Assembly: GCA_022827265.1 (NCBI GenBank)
Contig: JAJDTF010000130.1
Location: 1 to 32,884 of the forward strand
Reading direction: 5' to 3'
Origin: Acidimicrobiia bacterium
GTDB taxonomy: Bacteria; Actinomycetota; Acidimicrobiia; Acidimicrobiales; Poriferisodalaceae
DNA length: 32,884 nucleotides
Shown here in pieces: positions 14,848-22,742 of this stretch. Positions within the stretch are counted from its first letter, which is position 1, and each line of letters starts with the position of its first letter. A model generated the notes under the pieces. The model had not been told where the DNA came from, did no database searches, and saw only the letters and a list, made by a program, of their open reading frames with translations. Position numbers and translations under genes: made by a program.

Positions 14848-16354
14848 GGTTTCTGCCGAGGCCGACCGGCAAGACAGACCAGGCGAGCACCGCAGCCGCT
14901 GCCAGGATCAGCGGCCACGAACCCAGCACCAGCGCGGGCGTCGATCCTGATCGAAGCTCCGCATCCCCGGCCAGCACGATGGACTCGCGCAGCTCGCTGC
15001 GGTGGGTGACCTCGCCGCCGGGCGACACGATGGCGCTGTAGCCGGTGGTGGACGCCTGCAGCACCCAGCGCCCGGTCTCGACGGCCCGCAGCCGGGCGCT
15101 GGCGAGCGATTGGGAGGGCACCACCGATGTGCTGTACGACGACGCCAGCGTGGGGTTCGCGACGATGCGGCCTCCCGCCCGGACCCCGTCGCGCACGAGG
15201 TCGCTGAAGTACACCTCGTAGGAGGTGACGACGGCGATGTCGCCCAGCGAGGTCGACAGCACGCCGGGGCCCTCGCCGGCGATGGCTTCGCGGGCGATCA
15301 GCGACAGGTCGGCGAACGGTTCCACCACGCTGCGCAGCGGCACGTACTCGCCGAAGGGCACCAGGTGGGCCTTGTCGTAGCGATCTGCCAGCCCGGTCTG
15401 GGGGTCGATGGCGACCGTGGCGTTGCGGAATCGCTCGGCGTCTACTGCCCGCTCGTAGAAGTTGGCGACGAGAACCGTGTCGAGTGTTCGGGCCAGTTCC
15501 GTCATCTCGGACAGTTGGGGCGAATCTTCCAACGGCTCGTCGGCTGAGTTGCTGCTCTCGCTCCACACCATGAGATCGGCGCTGCCAGCAGCCCCGTCCT
15601 CGTCCGGATCCGCCGGGGCGCCCGCCTCGCCCGATGCCTGCGCGGCGGTGTCCAGCCAACCGCTCACCGTGTCGAAGTGCCGGAGCCGCACACTGCGCTG
15701 GGGCGTGTCGACGTTGGTGCCGAGCTCACCGCCGGCCTGCACGACGGCTGCCGTGACGGCGGCGTCGACCGTGGTGGCAGGCCACGCCAGTGCTGCGATC
15801 GGCGCCGCTATGGCCACCACTGCCGGCCAGGAGACGGCGCGCCACTCGCGCGCTCGGAGCCGTTCGACGATGACGGCACCCACGCCCACGAGCGCGACGA
15901 TGCCGAGCGGGCCAGCGAGCACGGCCGCGCCCAGCCACGGACCGTCGACCTGCCCGAGTGCCAGGTTCGACATGGGCACGCCGCCGAATGGCAGCTGCCA
16001 GCGCACCGCTTCGCCCAGCACCAGCGCGGCGGGCACGCCCTGGGCACGCCATCGGCCGCCTGCGGGGACGAGCGACAGCAGCAGCGCCATGATGAGCGTC
16101 TCGACCGGCACTGCCGCAACCCATCCCGGCACGGTCAGCTCGGTCATCCAGAACAGCCCGAGCACGTAGGCGCCCAGCCAGAAGGCGGCGGCGACTTCGA
16201 GCCGGTCGCGCCAGCGCTGCGCTCCCCGGTTGCAGAAGCGCAGCCACAGGCCGATGCCGACGGGGCCGAGCGGCCACAGCCCCCACGGCGGCAGCGACAG
16301 CATGGTGAGCGCGCCCAGCACCAGCGCAAGGCCGTCGCGCAGCAGCCGGTTCAC
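14834..16354 (-). CDS. lnt: Apolipoprotein N-acyltransferase family protein with Ser at the catalytic Cys position
   Basis: Integral membrane protein of the Lnt family, which adds the third acyl chain to lipoproteins on the outer face of the cytoplasmic membrane. About six hydrophobic segments occupy residues 5-200, followed by a nitrilase-like domain (about 200-460) and a last membrane segment (475-497). The Glu and Lys of the catalytic triad are visible: E266 in VWSES and K328 in RYDKAHLVPFGEYVP. The position of the nucleophilic Cys (ICYE in E. coli) is S378 in VVTSYEVYF. The GTG start leaves 131 nt to the hemG gene. The substitution means normal acyl-thioester chemistry is not expected; it may use serine, have another role or be inactive. 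The family call is firm, the activity is not. Confidence 0.85.
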   Translation of the reverse strand: MNRLLRDGLALVLGALTMLSLPPWGLWPLGPVGIGLWLRFCNRGAQRWRDRLEVAAAFWLGAYVLGLFWMTELTVPGWVAAVPVETLIMALLLSLVPAGGRWRAQGVPAALVLGEAVRWQLPFGGVPMSNLALGQVDGPWLGAAVLAGPLGIVALVGVGAVIVERLRAREWRAVSWPAVVAIAAPIAALAWPATTVDAAVTAAVVQAGGELGTNVDTPQRSVRLRHFDTVSGWLDTAAQASGEAGAPADPDEDGAAGSADLMVWSESSNSADEPLEDSPQLSEMTELARTLDTVLVANFYERAVDAERFRNATVAIDPQTGLADRYDKAHLVPFGEYVPLRSVVEPFADLSLIAREAIAGEGPGVLSTSLGDIAVVTSYEVYFSDLVRDGVRAGGRIVANPTLASSYSTSVVPSQSLASARLRAVETGRWVLQASTTGYSAIVSPGGEVTHRSELRESIVLAGDAELRSGSTPALVLGSWPLILAAAAVLAWSVLPVGLGRNRAEG

Positions 16355-16485
16355 GGCACGAGGCTGAGCCGAGGGACGAGGCCGGGGCTCGAACGGCCCG
16401 CCAGCACGTCCCGGACATGCACTGGGACCACGGGCGGAGCACTACTGCCTGCACGATGAGAGGGGGCAGCCATCCGCGGAGTTTC

Positions 16486-18174
16486 TCAGGGGGCGGCCCG
16501 GTCCGAGGCGAGGTGCTGCACGACGGCTGCTGCCGCCTCGTTGCCCTGCCGGATGCATGCGGGAATGCCGAGGCCCCGGTACGCCGCGCCGGTCACGAAC
16601 ACGCCCGGCATCTCGCGTGCCAGCGCCTCGGAGATCCGGTCGACAAGCTGACCGTGTCCAGGCCGGTACTGCGGCAGCGCCTGCGGCCAGCGCGAGACCC
16701 GCCACTCGGCGACCGCGCCGGGGTCGTTCAAGCCCCGCAGCGGCGCAAGGCTCGACAGCTCAGCGAGCACGGTGTCGCGCAGCTCAGCGTCGTCGAGGCG
16801 TGTGTGCCGGTCGTCGTCGTCCCGGCCCACCGACACCCGCAGCACGACGTTCGGCCCGCTGCTGGGGCTTGCGCCATCGCCGCCGTCAGCGCGGTGAGGA
16901 GCATCCTCGCCGACCTCGTCTCCTGCGAGAGACGGAACGCCTTCGCCAGCGCGGCGCTGACGGTTGTCGTGTTGATCGGCGCCGGCAGACCAGTTGGGCC
17001 ACTTGGCCGATCCGTAGCTGCACGCCGTCGTGAGCCAGCCGACGTTGCGGGTGACCAGGAAGCCGGCTTCGCTGGGTGCTTCGATGGCATCGGCGCGCAC
17101 GCTGAGCGTCACCACGGCAACCGATGCGTACTCGATGAGCCCGAGCGCAACCGCAGCGTCGGGCGCGCCAGGCAGCATTCGCGCTGCCGCGTGGGCGGGC
17201 GCAGCGACGATGACTGCGTCTGCGTCGAGCACTTCGGACCCGGTGTGCACGGTGAAGCGTGTGCCAGGGCGCCGGATTGCCTCCACCGGGGTGCCCAGCC
17301 GCAGGATGCATCCGTCGAGGCGCTCAGTCAACGCTTGGACGAGCCGACCCATCCCGCCATCGAAGCTGCCGAAGATCGGTGCCGGGCCGGGCCCGTCGGA
17401 AGCGGGTGCCGGCTGCATCTGGCGCAGTCCCCGCATGAGCGAGCGGCTGCGCTCCAGCGCCTGGCCGAGGATCGGCGCCGAGGTCGCCGCGTCCAGCCGG
17501 TTGATGTCGCCCGCACTGATGCTGCCGAGCAGCGGGTCGACCACCTGCGACGCCACGGCCTCACCGAGCCGGGCGCGCACGATGTCACCCACGCTGGAGA
17601 GGCCAGGCCGGACACGCACAGAGCCCTCGCCGCCCGATGTCACCGTGCCACCAGCACGGGGTCGCGCGCGCACAGCGCGTCTGCGGCCCTCGATCAGGAT
17701 GTCGGTCCCATTGGGGCCTCCCCGGCGTTCCGTGAACCGCCGCGGCAGCACGTAGTCGGCCGCAGCCCGCAGCGTGCCCAGCGGGCCGAGCAGCGGCGAT
17801 CGCAACAGCGGCCCGAGGCGGGTAGGCACCCCGCCGATCAAGCCGTCAGGCAGCGGTGCCAGCCGTCGGCCGCGCGAGCCGGCCCGAACGACCGAGGCGC
17901 CGCCGGTCGCCGGCGAGATGCGTTCGGCCGAGATGCCCAGCTCCTCGCACAGCTCTGTCGCCCAGGGCACCCGCAGCAGGAACGCATCGGCGCCTTCGTC
18001 GACGTGCCGCCCTTCGAACGGCGTCGAGAGGATCTTGCCGCCCAGGCGCTCGGCGCTGTCGATCAGCACCACACGGGGCACTTCGGCCGCCGCGTCGGCA
18101 GGGTGCAGCAGGCGGTATGCGGCAGTCAGCCCGGCGATGCCGCCGCCGACCACAACAACCCGCTGAGTTGTCAT
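16486..18174 (-). CDS. hemG: HemY-type porphyrinogen oxidase (coproporphyrinogen III/protoporphyrinogen oxidase)
   Basis: FAD-dependent oxygen-using oxidase of heme synthesis. In actinobacteria this enzyme (also called HemY or CgoX) oxidises coproporphyrinogen III to coproporphyrin III in the coproporphyrin-dependent branch. The FAD-binding GGGIAG lies at 10-15, with LGGKILS and VDEGADAF shortly after. DPLLGSISAGD (213-223) and the C-terminal GVFVTGAAYRGLGIPACI are family hallmarks. At 562 residues it is about 100 longer than usual because of two low-complexity inserts, about 146-188 and 397-441. The gene follows hemE by 51 nt, consistent with co-transcription. hemH and hemQ homologues are not in the window, so the final heme steps are encoded elsewhere. 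Confidence 0.92.
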   Translation of the reverse strand: MTTQRVVVVGGGIAGLTAAYRLLHPADAAAEVPRVVLIDSAERLGGKILSTPFEGRHVDEGADAFLLRVPWATELCEELGISAERISPATGGASVVRAGSRGRRLAPLPDGLIGGVPTRLGPLLRSPLLGPLGTLRAAADYVLPRRFTERRGGPNGTDILIEGRRRAVRARPRAGGTVTSGGEGSVRVRPGLSSVGDIVRARLGEAVASQVVDPLLGSISAGDINRLDAATSAPILGQALERSRSLMRGLRQMQPAPASDGPGPAPIFGSFDGGMGRLVQALTERLDGCILRLGTPVEAIRRPGTRFTVHTGSEVLDADAVIVAAPAHAAARMLPGAPDAAVALGLIEYASVAVVTLSVRADAIEAPSEAGFLVTRNVGWLTTACSYGSAKWPNWSAGADQHDNRQRRAGEGVPSLAGDEVGEDAPHRADGGDGASPSSGPNVVLRVSVGRDDDDRHTRLDDAELRDTVLAELSSLAPLRGLNDPGAVAEWRVSRWPQALPQYRPGHGQLVDRISEALAREMPGVFVTGAAYRGLGIPACIRQGNEAAAAVVQHLASDRAAP

Positions 18175-18225
18175 GGCGACAGGTCACCACGACTGCGGGG
18201 TGCCACGACGCAGGCCACCGCTCGC

Positions 18226-19338
18226 TCAGTCGGGTTGTCTGGGCAGCGGCCGCCGGTACGCGTGCACATGGTCGGTCAGCCGTTCGAGCACGGCAGGGTC
18301 GGTCTCGGGCAGCACGCCGTGGCCCAGGTTGAAGATGTAGCCGCTCTCGGTCGTGCCGGCGGCCAGGATGCGGTCGGCGGCGGGGCGCACGGCATCCCAT
18401 CCCGCGACGCACAGGGCCGGGTCGAGGTTGCCCTGCAGCGCGACGCCGGGCCCGACCCGCTCGCGAGCCACCTCGAGCGGCACCCGCCAGTCCACGCCCA
18501 CCACGTCGGCGCCCACCCCGGCCATCTGATCGAGCATCTCCCCGGTGCCGACGCCGAAGTGCGCCCGGGGCACGCCCAAGTCGGCCAGCTCGTCGAAGAC
18601 CCGCTTGCTGTGCGGCGCCACAAAGGCCGCATAGTCGGCGGGCGACAGCGTGCCCGCCCACGAGTCGAACAGCTGCACGGCGCTGGCGCCGGCCAGCACC
18701 TGTGATCGCATCGAGGCCACGGCGATGGACGCCAGCCGTTCCATGAGGTCGTGCCACAGCGCCGTGTCGGTGTACATGAGCGACTTGGTCCGCAGGTGCT
18801 GGCGGGAAGGTGCGCCTTCGACCAGGTAGCTCGCCACCGTGAACGGCGCCCCGGCGAACCCGACGAGCGGCACGTCGAGCTCGGCGGCCAGCAACCGGAC
18901 GGTGTCGAGCACGTACGGGGTGTGCGCCTCGGCGTCAAGCTCCGGCAGCCGATCCAGATCAGCGCGGCTGCGCAGCGGCTGGCCTGCCACCGGCCCCACG
19001 CCGGGCACCACGTCGATTCCGAAGCCGACTGCGGCGGCCGGCACCACGATGTCGGAGAACAGCACGGCCGCATCGACGCCGTAGCGGCGCACCGGCTGCA
19101 AGGTGATCTCAGCGGCAGTGGCCGGATCGGCGATGGCGTCGAGAATGCTGCCCTGGCCTCGCAGCGCCCGGTATTCAGGCAGCGAGCGCCCAGCCTGGCG
19201 CTGGAACCACACCGGCACCTGCTCGGTCCGCCGGCAGCGGGCCGCCCGCAGGTACAGGCTGTCGCCCAACCGGTGGATCGGATGCTCCGCCGGCAGCGCC
19301 GTCGCCGGCGCCGCAGCAGCCTCAGAAGTGTCAGCCAT
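18226..19338 (-). CDS. hemE: Uroporphyrinogen decarboxylase
   Basis: Cytoplasmic enzyme that removes four carboxyl groups from uroporphyrinogen III to give coproporphyrinogen III, the substrate of the HemY-type enzyme encoded next. Signature 1 appears as VPVWFQRQAGRSLPEYR (41-57), with Gln where Met is usual. The catalytic Asp region is LFSDIVVP (93-100), and signature 2 is GFAGAPFTVASYLVEG. The 370-residue length fits the family. The ATG at 19338 is chosen over an in-frame start at 19473 because homology begins just after MADTSEAAA and because a TACCGT -10-like hexamer lies 9 nt before it. Codons 65-91 are duplicated at 20797-20876, and the start region is duplicated at 21262-21282. Confidence 0.95.
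   Translation of the reverse strand: MADTSEAAAAPATALPAEHPIHRLGDSLYLRAARCRRTEQVPVWFQRQAGRSLPEYRALRGQGSILDAIADPATAAEITLQPVRRYGVDAAVLFSDIVVPAAAVGFGIDVVPGVGPVAGQPLRSRADLDRLPELDAEAHTPYVLDTVRLLAAELDVPLVGFAGAPFTVASYLVEGAPSRQHLRTKSLMYTDTALWHDLMERLASIAVASMRSQVLAGASAVQLFDSWAGTLSPADYAAFVAPHSKRVFDELADLGVPRAHFGVGTGEMLDQMAGVGADVVGVDWRVPLEVARERVGPGVALQGNLDPALCVAGWDAVRPAADRILAAGTTESGYIFNLGHGVLPETDPAVLERLTDHVHAYRRPLPRQPD
19066..19145 (-). repeat. hemE segment duplicated at 20797-20876
   Basis: The 80 bp aligns without gaps to 20797-20876 at a constant offset of 1731 bp and in the same orientation; by hand count there are 6 mismatches in the first 79 bases. It encodes hemE residues 65-91. The two copies bracket the DUF4143 ATPase gene and its repeats. 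Confidence 0.85.
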
Positions 19339-19340
19339 GC

Positions 19341-19357
19341 GCTGCGAACGGTACCGG
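19341..19357 (-). promoter_or_regulatory. Putative -10 region of hemE, leaderless or nearly so
   Basis: On the minus strand CCGGTACCGTTCGCAGC precedes the hemE ATG by 2 nt. TACCGT fits the actinobacterial -10 consensus TANNNT and would put transcription start within about 3 nt of the ATG. No Shine-Dalgarno is visible. The same 17 bp occurs in the same position before the broken gene starting at 21264. Confidence 0.4.
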
Positions 19358-19440
19358 CACGAGCCGAGCTCACAGGCAGCGGGCTTCCCCCAATCGTCAG
19401 CCGTCACTGGATGCGTCGCATCGGCACCCGTGCAAGCGCC

Positions 19441-19508
19441 ATTTCGGCATGAAACTAGGCGCCAAATCAGCATGAAACTGTGCGCTATTTCGGCATGACA
19501 CTGTGCGC
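19441..19508 (+). repeat. Three tandem 23-bp repeats before the ATPase gene
   Basis: Units begin at 19441, 19464 and 19487; the core GCATGA recurs at 19447, 19470 and 19493, an exact 23-bp period. The consensus is ATTTCGGCATGAAACTGTG followed by CGC; the second unit is the most diverged at its left end and the first has AGG in place of GTG. Copies one turn-pair apart would face the same side of the DNA, as iterons or operator arrays do. The last copy overlaps an alternative GTG start (19503) of the ATPase. Confidence 0.8.
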
Positions 19509-19538
19509 AAAAACGACATCACTGTCCCTGCCGCACGG

Positions 19539-19544
19539 TACGCT
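19539..19544 (+). promoter_or_regulatory. Putative -10 hexamer giving a leaderless ATPase transcript
   Basis: TACGCT fits TANNNT and is followed by exactly 6 nt before GTG 19551, the spacing expected when transcription begins at the start codon. No Shine-Dalgarno is present. It supports GTG 19551 as the start and leaves the 23-bp repeats upstream of the promoter. Confidence 0.35.
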
Positions 19545-19550
19545 GGCGTT

Positions 19551-20780
19551 GTGGAGCAGTATCTGGACCGCCTTGTGGATCCTTGGCTCACCGAGGTGCT
19601 GGCCGCTGCTCCCGCGGTCATGATCACCGGTGCTCGAGCCTCGGGCAAGACCACCACGGCGCTGCGGCACGCCGCTAGCGCTGTTCGCTTGGACAACCCG
19701 CCCGAGGCACTCGCATTCGAGGCCGATCCCGACGCTGCGCTGCGCGGCCACCCCGAACCGCTGCTGCTCGACGAGTGGCAGGCGTGCCCCGGGGTGCTCG
19801 GCGCGGTCAAGCGAGCCGTGGACACGGAGCGCCGACCGGGGAGGTTCATCTTGACGGGCTCGGTTCGATCCGAGGCCGATCCGGCGCTCTGGCCTGGCAC
19901 CGGCCGACTGATCAGGATGGGCATGCACCCGCTCACCGTGCGTGAACAGCTCTCCAAACCTCCTCGCCATTTCGTGAGCGGGCTGATCAACGGCGAGACG
20001 GTCGACCTGCCAGGCGATCCTCCCGACTTGCGCGACTACGCCGAGATGGCGTTGCGCGGCGGCTTTCCGGAGCCCGCGATCGAGCTGTCCGGCAGCATCC
20101 GAGACGACTGGCTGCGCAGCTACATCGAGCAGATGCTCACTCACGACGTGCCCGCGAGCGGCAACGGCGCCAGCGCAATCAAGATCGCTGAGTTCTTTCA
20201 GGCGTATGCCCTGAATTCGGCAGGAATCGTGAACGACAACACGCTGTATCAAGCTGTCGGGCTCGATCGGCGCACCGCGCGTTCCCACACTGCGCTGTTG
20301 GCCGGCATCGGGGTGATCGCCGAGATTCCGGCGTGGGCCAGCAACCGCCTCAAGCGCCTGGCGCGGTCCCCGAAGCGATACGTCGCCGACACCGGGCTGT
20401 GGGGCGCGGCGATCCGAGCTGGCCTGGGCCTGGTGATGAGCGACGGCGACCTGCTGGGCCGTCTCATCGACACGTTCGTCGCCAACCAGCTACGCGCCGA
20501 AGCCGCGGTCGATCCGACACGGCCGCAGCTTTACCACCTGCGCGATCGCGACGGCCGGCACGAGGTGGACCTCATCGCCGATCTCGGCGCCCGGGGAATC
20601 GTCGGCATCGAGATCAAGGCTCACAGCGCGCCTCGCCACAGCCACGCCCGCCACCTGATATGGCTGCGCGACCGGCTGGGCGACCGGTTCGTCGCAGGCG
20701 CGGTACTTCACACCGGCCCAGCCCAGTTCGCTCTCGACGACCGCATCCACGCCATTCCCATCTGCGCGCTCTGGAGCTAG
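19551..20780 (+). CDS. AAA_14/DUF4143-family ATP-binding protein
   Basis: ATPase of the COG1373 type, a widespread family of unknown function. It has an N-terminal AAA_14 domain and a C-terminal DUF4143 part with a restriction-endonuclease-like fold. Walker A is GARASGKT and Walker B is LLLDEWQ about 40 residues later. The C-terminal HEVDLIAD followed by GIEIKAHS supplies an E/D...ExK nuclease-like site. I chose GTG 19551 (409 aa, beginning EQYLDRLVDPWL) because family members start there and a -10-like hexamer fits; GTG 19503 would add 16 residues encoded partly in repeat DNA. It is divergent from hemE. It is flanked by the three 23-bp repeats and by duplicated hemE segments, suggesting recent acquisition. 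No partner gene is intact beside it. Confidence 0.85.
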   Translation: MEQYLDRLVDPWLTEVLAAAPAVMITGARASGKTTTALRHAASAVRLDNPPEALAFEADPDAALRGHPEPLLLDEWQACPGVLGAVKRAVDTERRPGRFILTGSVRSEADPALWPGTGRLIRMGMHPLTVREQLSKPPRHFVSGLINGETVDLPGDPPDLRDYAEMALRGGFPEPAIELSGSIRDDWLRSYIEQMLTHDVPASGNGASAIKIAEFFQAYALNSAGIVNDNTLYQAVGLDRRTARSHTALLAGIGVIAEIPAWASNRLKRLARSPKRYVADTGLWGAAIRAGLGLVMSDGDLLGRLIDTFVANQLRAEAAVDPTRPQLYHLRDRDGRHEVDLIADLGARGIVGIEIKAHSAPRHSHARHLIWLRDRLGDRFVAGAVLHTGPAQFALDDRIHAIPICALWS

Positions 20781-20789
20781 CCAGACAGC

Positions 20790-21264
20790 CGAGGTCGGCC
20801 GCATCGACCCCGCGGCGGCGCACCGACTGCAAGGTGATCTCAGCGGCGGTGGCCGGATCGGCGATGGCGACGAGAGTTGAACCGATGATCGTCCAGCGGT
20901 TCATCGGTGATCGAGCGGTCAGTCGGAATCCCGGCAGTTCGTCACGAGGCCGGTCGGCAAGATCTGCGAGTCCGACAAGCAGCCGCTCTCGGTCCTCGTC
21001 GCTCTTGCCATCGGCCCCCTCATCGAAGCAGCGGTGCGGATCAGCTAGGCGCCAAGTCACGCCACTGGGTCATGCAAGGCTGACAGGCTCGCCACGACCT
21101 GCCTGTCGAGCCATCTCGCGCAGCTCTTCAGGCGCGAGAGAGTCCCGTCACCCCGCCTCATCAGGTGACAGCGAGGGTGAAGTGGACTCGATGGTCGCCA
21201 GCTTGTCCATGAGCTCCCCGAAACCGGCTTGACCGAGGAGTCCTTCGAGGAGCGCTGTCGACAT
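20790..21264 (-). pseudogene. Broken chimeric gene: hemE start region, unknown middle, hemE codons 65-91
   Basis: A single minus-strand frame begins at ATG 21264, preceded by the same 17 bp that precede hemE. It reads MSTALLEGLLGQAGFGELMD and onward to a TGA at 21148-21150, continues in frame through DSLAPEELREMARQ to a second TGA, then through WRLADPHRCFDEGADG and an acidic helical stretch. It ends in VAIADPATAAEITLQ, which matches HemE residues 68-81. So it has two in-frame stops and a hemE-derived tail that runs antisense towards the ATPase 3' end. The middle ~130 codons are not hemE and I do not recognise them. This explains most of the 611-bp gap between the ATPase and glycosyltransferase genes; 21283-21392 shows nothing but the glycosyltransferase leader. 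Confidence 0.6.
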
Positions 21265-21392
21265 CGCTGCGAACGGTACCGGGGCGGAGACGGGTCGCCG
21301 GTAGCCTCACGCGACCTTGACGAGCCCGCCTGCTCGATGTGGCCCTGCCGGGCCGATGCTTGCCGGGTTCTCGCTTTCCGACGGAGGCTGCG

Positions 21393-22742
21393 ATGGGTCC
21401 CGACACCGGGTCGGCAGACATGCAGTCCGGCGACGAGCCGCCTGACAGCGGGCCGCAGCTGCGCATCGCACTGCTGACCTACCGCGGCCATCCCTGGGTG
21501 GGCGGCCAGGGCATCTATGTGCGCCACCTGGCGCGGGAGCTGTCGGCGCTCGGTCACAGCGTCGAGGTGTTCAGCGGGCCGCCCTACCCACACCTCGACC
21601 CGGGCATCAAGCTGACCGAGCTGGAAAGCCTCGACCTGTACCGCATGCCCGACCCGTTCCGGGTGCCCAAGCTGGCCGAGTTCCGCTCGCCCATCGACGT
21701 GCTGGAGTGGCTCATCACCTGCACGGCCTCGTTCGCCGAGCCGCTGACGTTCAGCCTGCGAGCGTTCGGCGCTCTGCGCAGCCGGCTCGACGACTTCGAC
21801 CTGGTGCATGACAACCAGTGCCTCGGCTACGGCATCGACTGGCTGCGGCGGGCCGGCATGCCCACGCTGGGCACGATCCATCACCCGATCACGGTGGACC
21901 GGCGGCTCGAGATCGCCCATGCGCCGAACCGCAGCAAGCGGCTCGCCATGCGGCGCTTCTACGCATTCACCCGCATGCAGAACCGGGTGGCGCGCCGCCT
22001 CGACCGGATCGTGACCGTGTCCGCCAACAGCTTCGACGACATCGTGACCGACCTCGGCGTCGATCCCGCCCGCCTGAGGGTCGTCACGGTGGGCGTCGAT
22101 CCCGCCCAGTTCCGGCCCCTGCCCGACGTAGCGCCGGTGCCGGGCCGGCTCATGACCACTGCCAGCGCCGACGTGGCCATGAAGGGCCTCGCATACCTGC
22201 TCGAAGCGCTGGCCAAGCTGCGCACCGAAGACCCCTCGCTGCACCTCGTGGTGATCGGGCGGCCCAAGGACGACTCGGCGGCGAGCCGGCTCATCGATCG
22301 GCTCGACCTGGCCGGCAGCGTCGAGTTCGTGAGCGGCGTGCCCGACGAGCGCATCGTGGAGCTCTACAACGAGGCGCAGCTTGCCGTAGTGCCGTCCCTG
22401 TACGAGGGCTTCTCGCTGCCTGCCGTCGAGGCGATGTCGTGCGGGGTGCCGCTGGTTGCGACTACCGGGGGCGCGCTGCCCGAGGTCACCGGCGCCGACG
22501 GTGAAACCTGCCTGCAGGTACCGCCTGGCGACTCGGAGGCACTTGCGGCACGCATGCGCTGGGCACTCGCTCAGCCAGATCTGCGTGCCACCGTGGGAGC
22601 GGCAGGACGGGCGCGGGTGGCAGCCAACTACTCGTGGGCCGCTACGGCCCGCAAGACCGTCGAGCAGTACCGGGCGCTGCTGGCCCGGGCCCCAGCGCGA
22701 CCGCCGCGCAGGTCGCCGATCCGGAGGCTGAGTCGGCGCTGA
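21393..22742 (+). CDS. GT4-family glycosyltransferase
   Basis: Retaining GT-B glycosyltransferase, probably transferring a sugar from a nucleotide donor to a lipid or glycan at the inner face of the membrane. The N-terminal Rossmann half contains the acceptor loop GGQGIYV (37-43). The donor half has the GT4 E-x7-E motif in EGFSLPAVE (E338 and E346) followed by MSCGVPLVATTGGALPE. ATG 21393 is chosen because GGAGG stands 5 nt before it; an in-frame GTG at 21339 would add 18 poorly conserved residues. The 449-residue length is slightly long for the family. It is first in a three-gene operon and shares a TGATG junction with the methyltransferase gene. Donor and acceptor cannot be told from sequence. 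Confidence 0.9.
   Translation: MGPDTGSADMQSGDEPPDSGPQLRIALLTYRGHPWVGGQGIYVRHLARELSALGHSVEVFSGPPYPHLDPGIKLTELESLDLYRMPDPFRVPKLAEFRSPIDVLEWLITCTASFAEPLTFSLRAFGALRSRLDDFDLVHDNQCLGYGIDWLRRAGMPTLGTIHHPITVDRRLEIAHAPNRSKRLAMRRFYAFTRMQNRVARRLDRIVTVSANSFDDIVTDLGVDPARLRVVTVGVDPAQFRPLPDVAPVPGRLMTTASADVAMKGLAYLLEALAKLRTEDPSLHLVVIGRPKDDSAASRLIDRLDLAGSVEFVSGVPDERIVELYNEAQLAVVPSLYEGFSLPAVEAMSCGVPLVATTGGALPEVTGADGETCLQVPPGDSEALAARMRWALAQPDLRATVGAAGRARVAANYSWAATARKTVEQYRALLARAPARPPRRSPIRRLSRR

Noticed and set aside
16417..18705. Plus-strand open frame of 762 codons
   Set aside because: Antisense to hemG and hemE, which have complete family motifs; no domain seen in this frame.
21315..21345. TTGACG as a -35 box for the glycosyltransferase operon
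   Set aside because: No acceptable -10 hexamer at the right spacing.
21057..22244. Minus-strand open frame of 395 codons
   Set aside because: Antisense to the glycosyltransferase; no recognisable motif.
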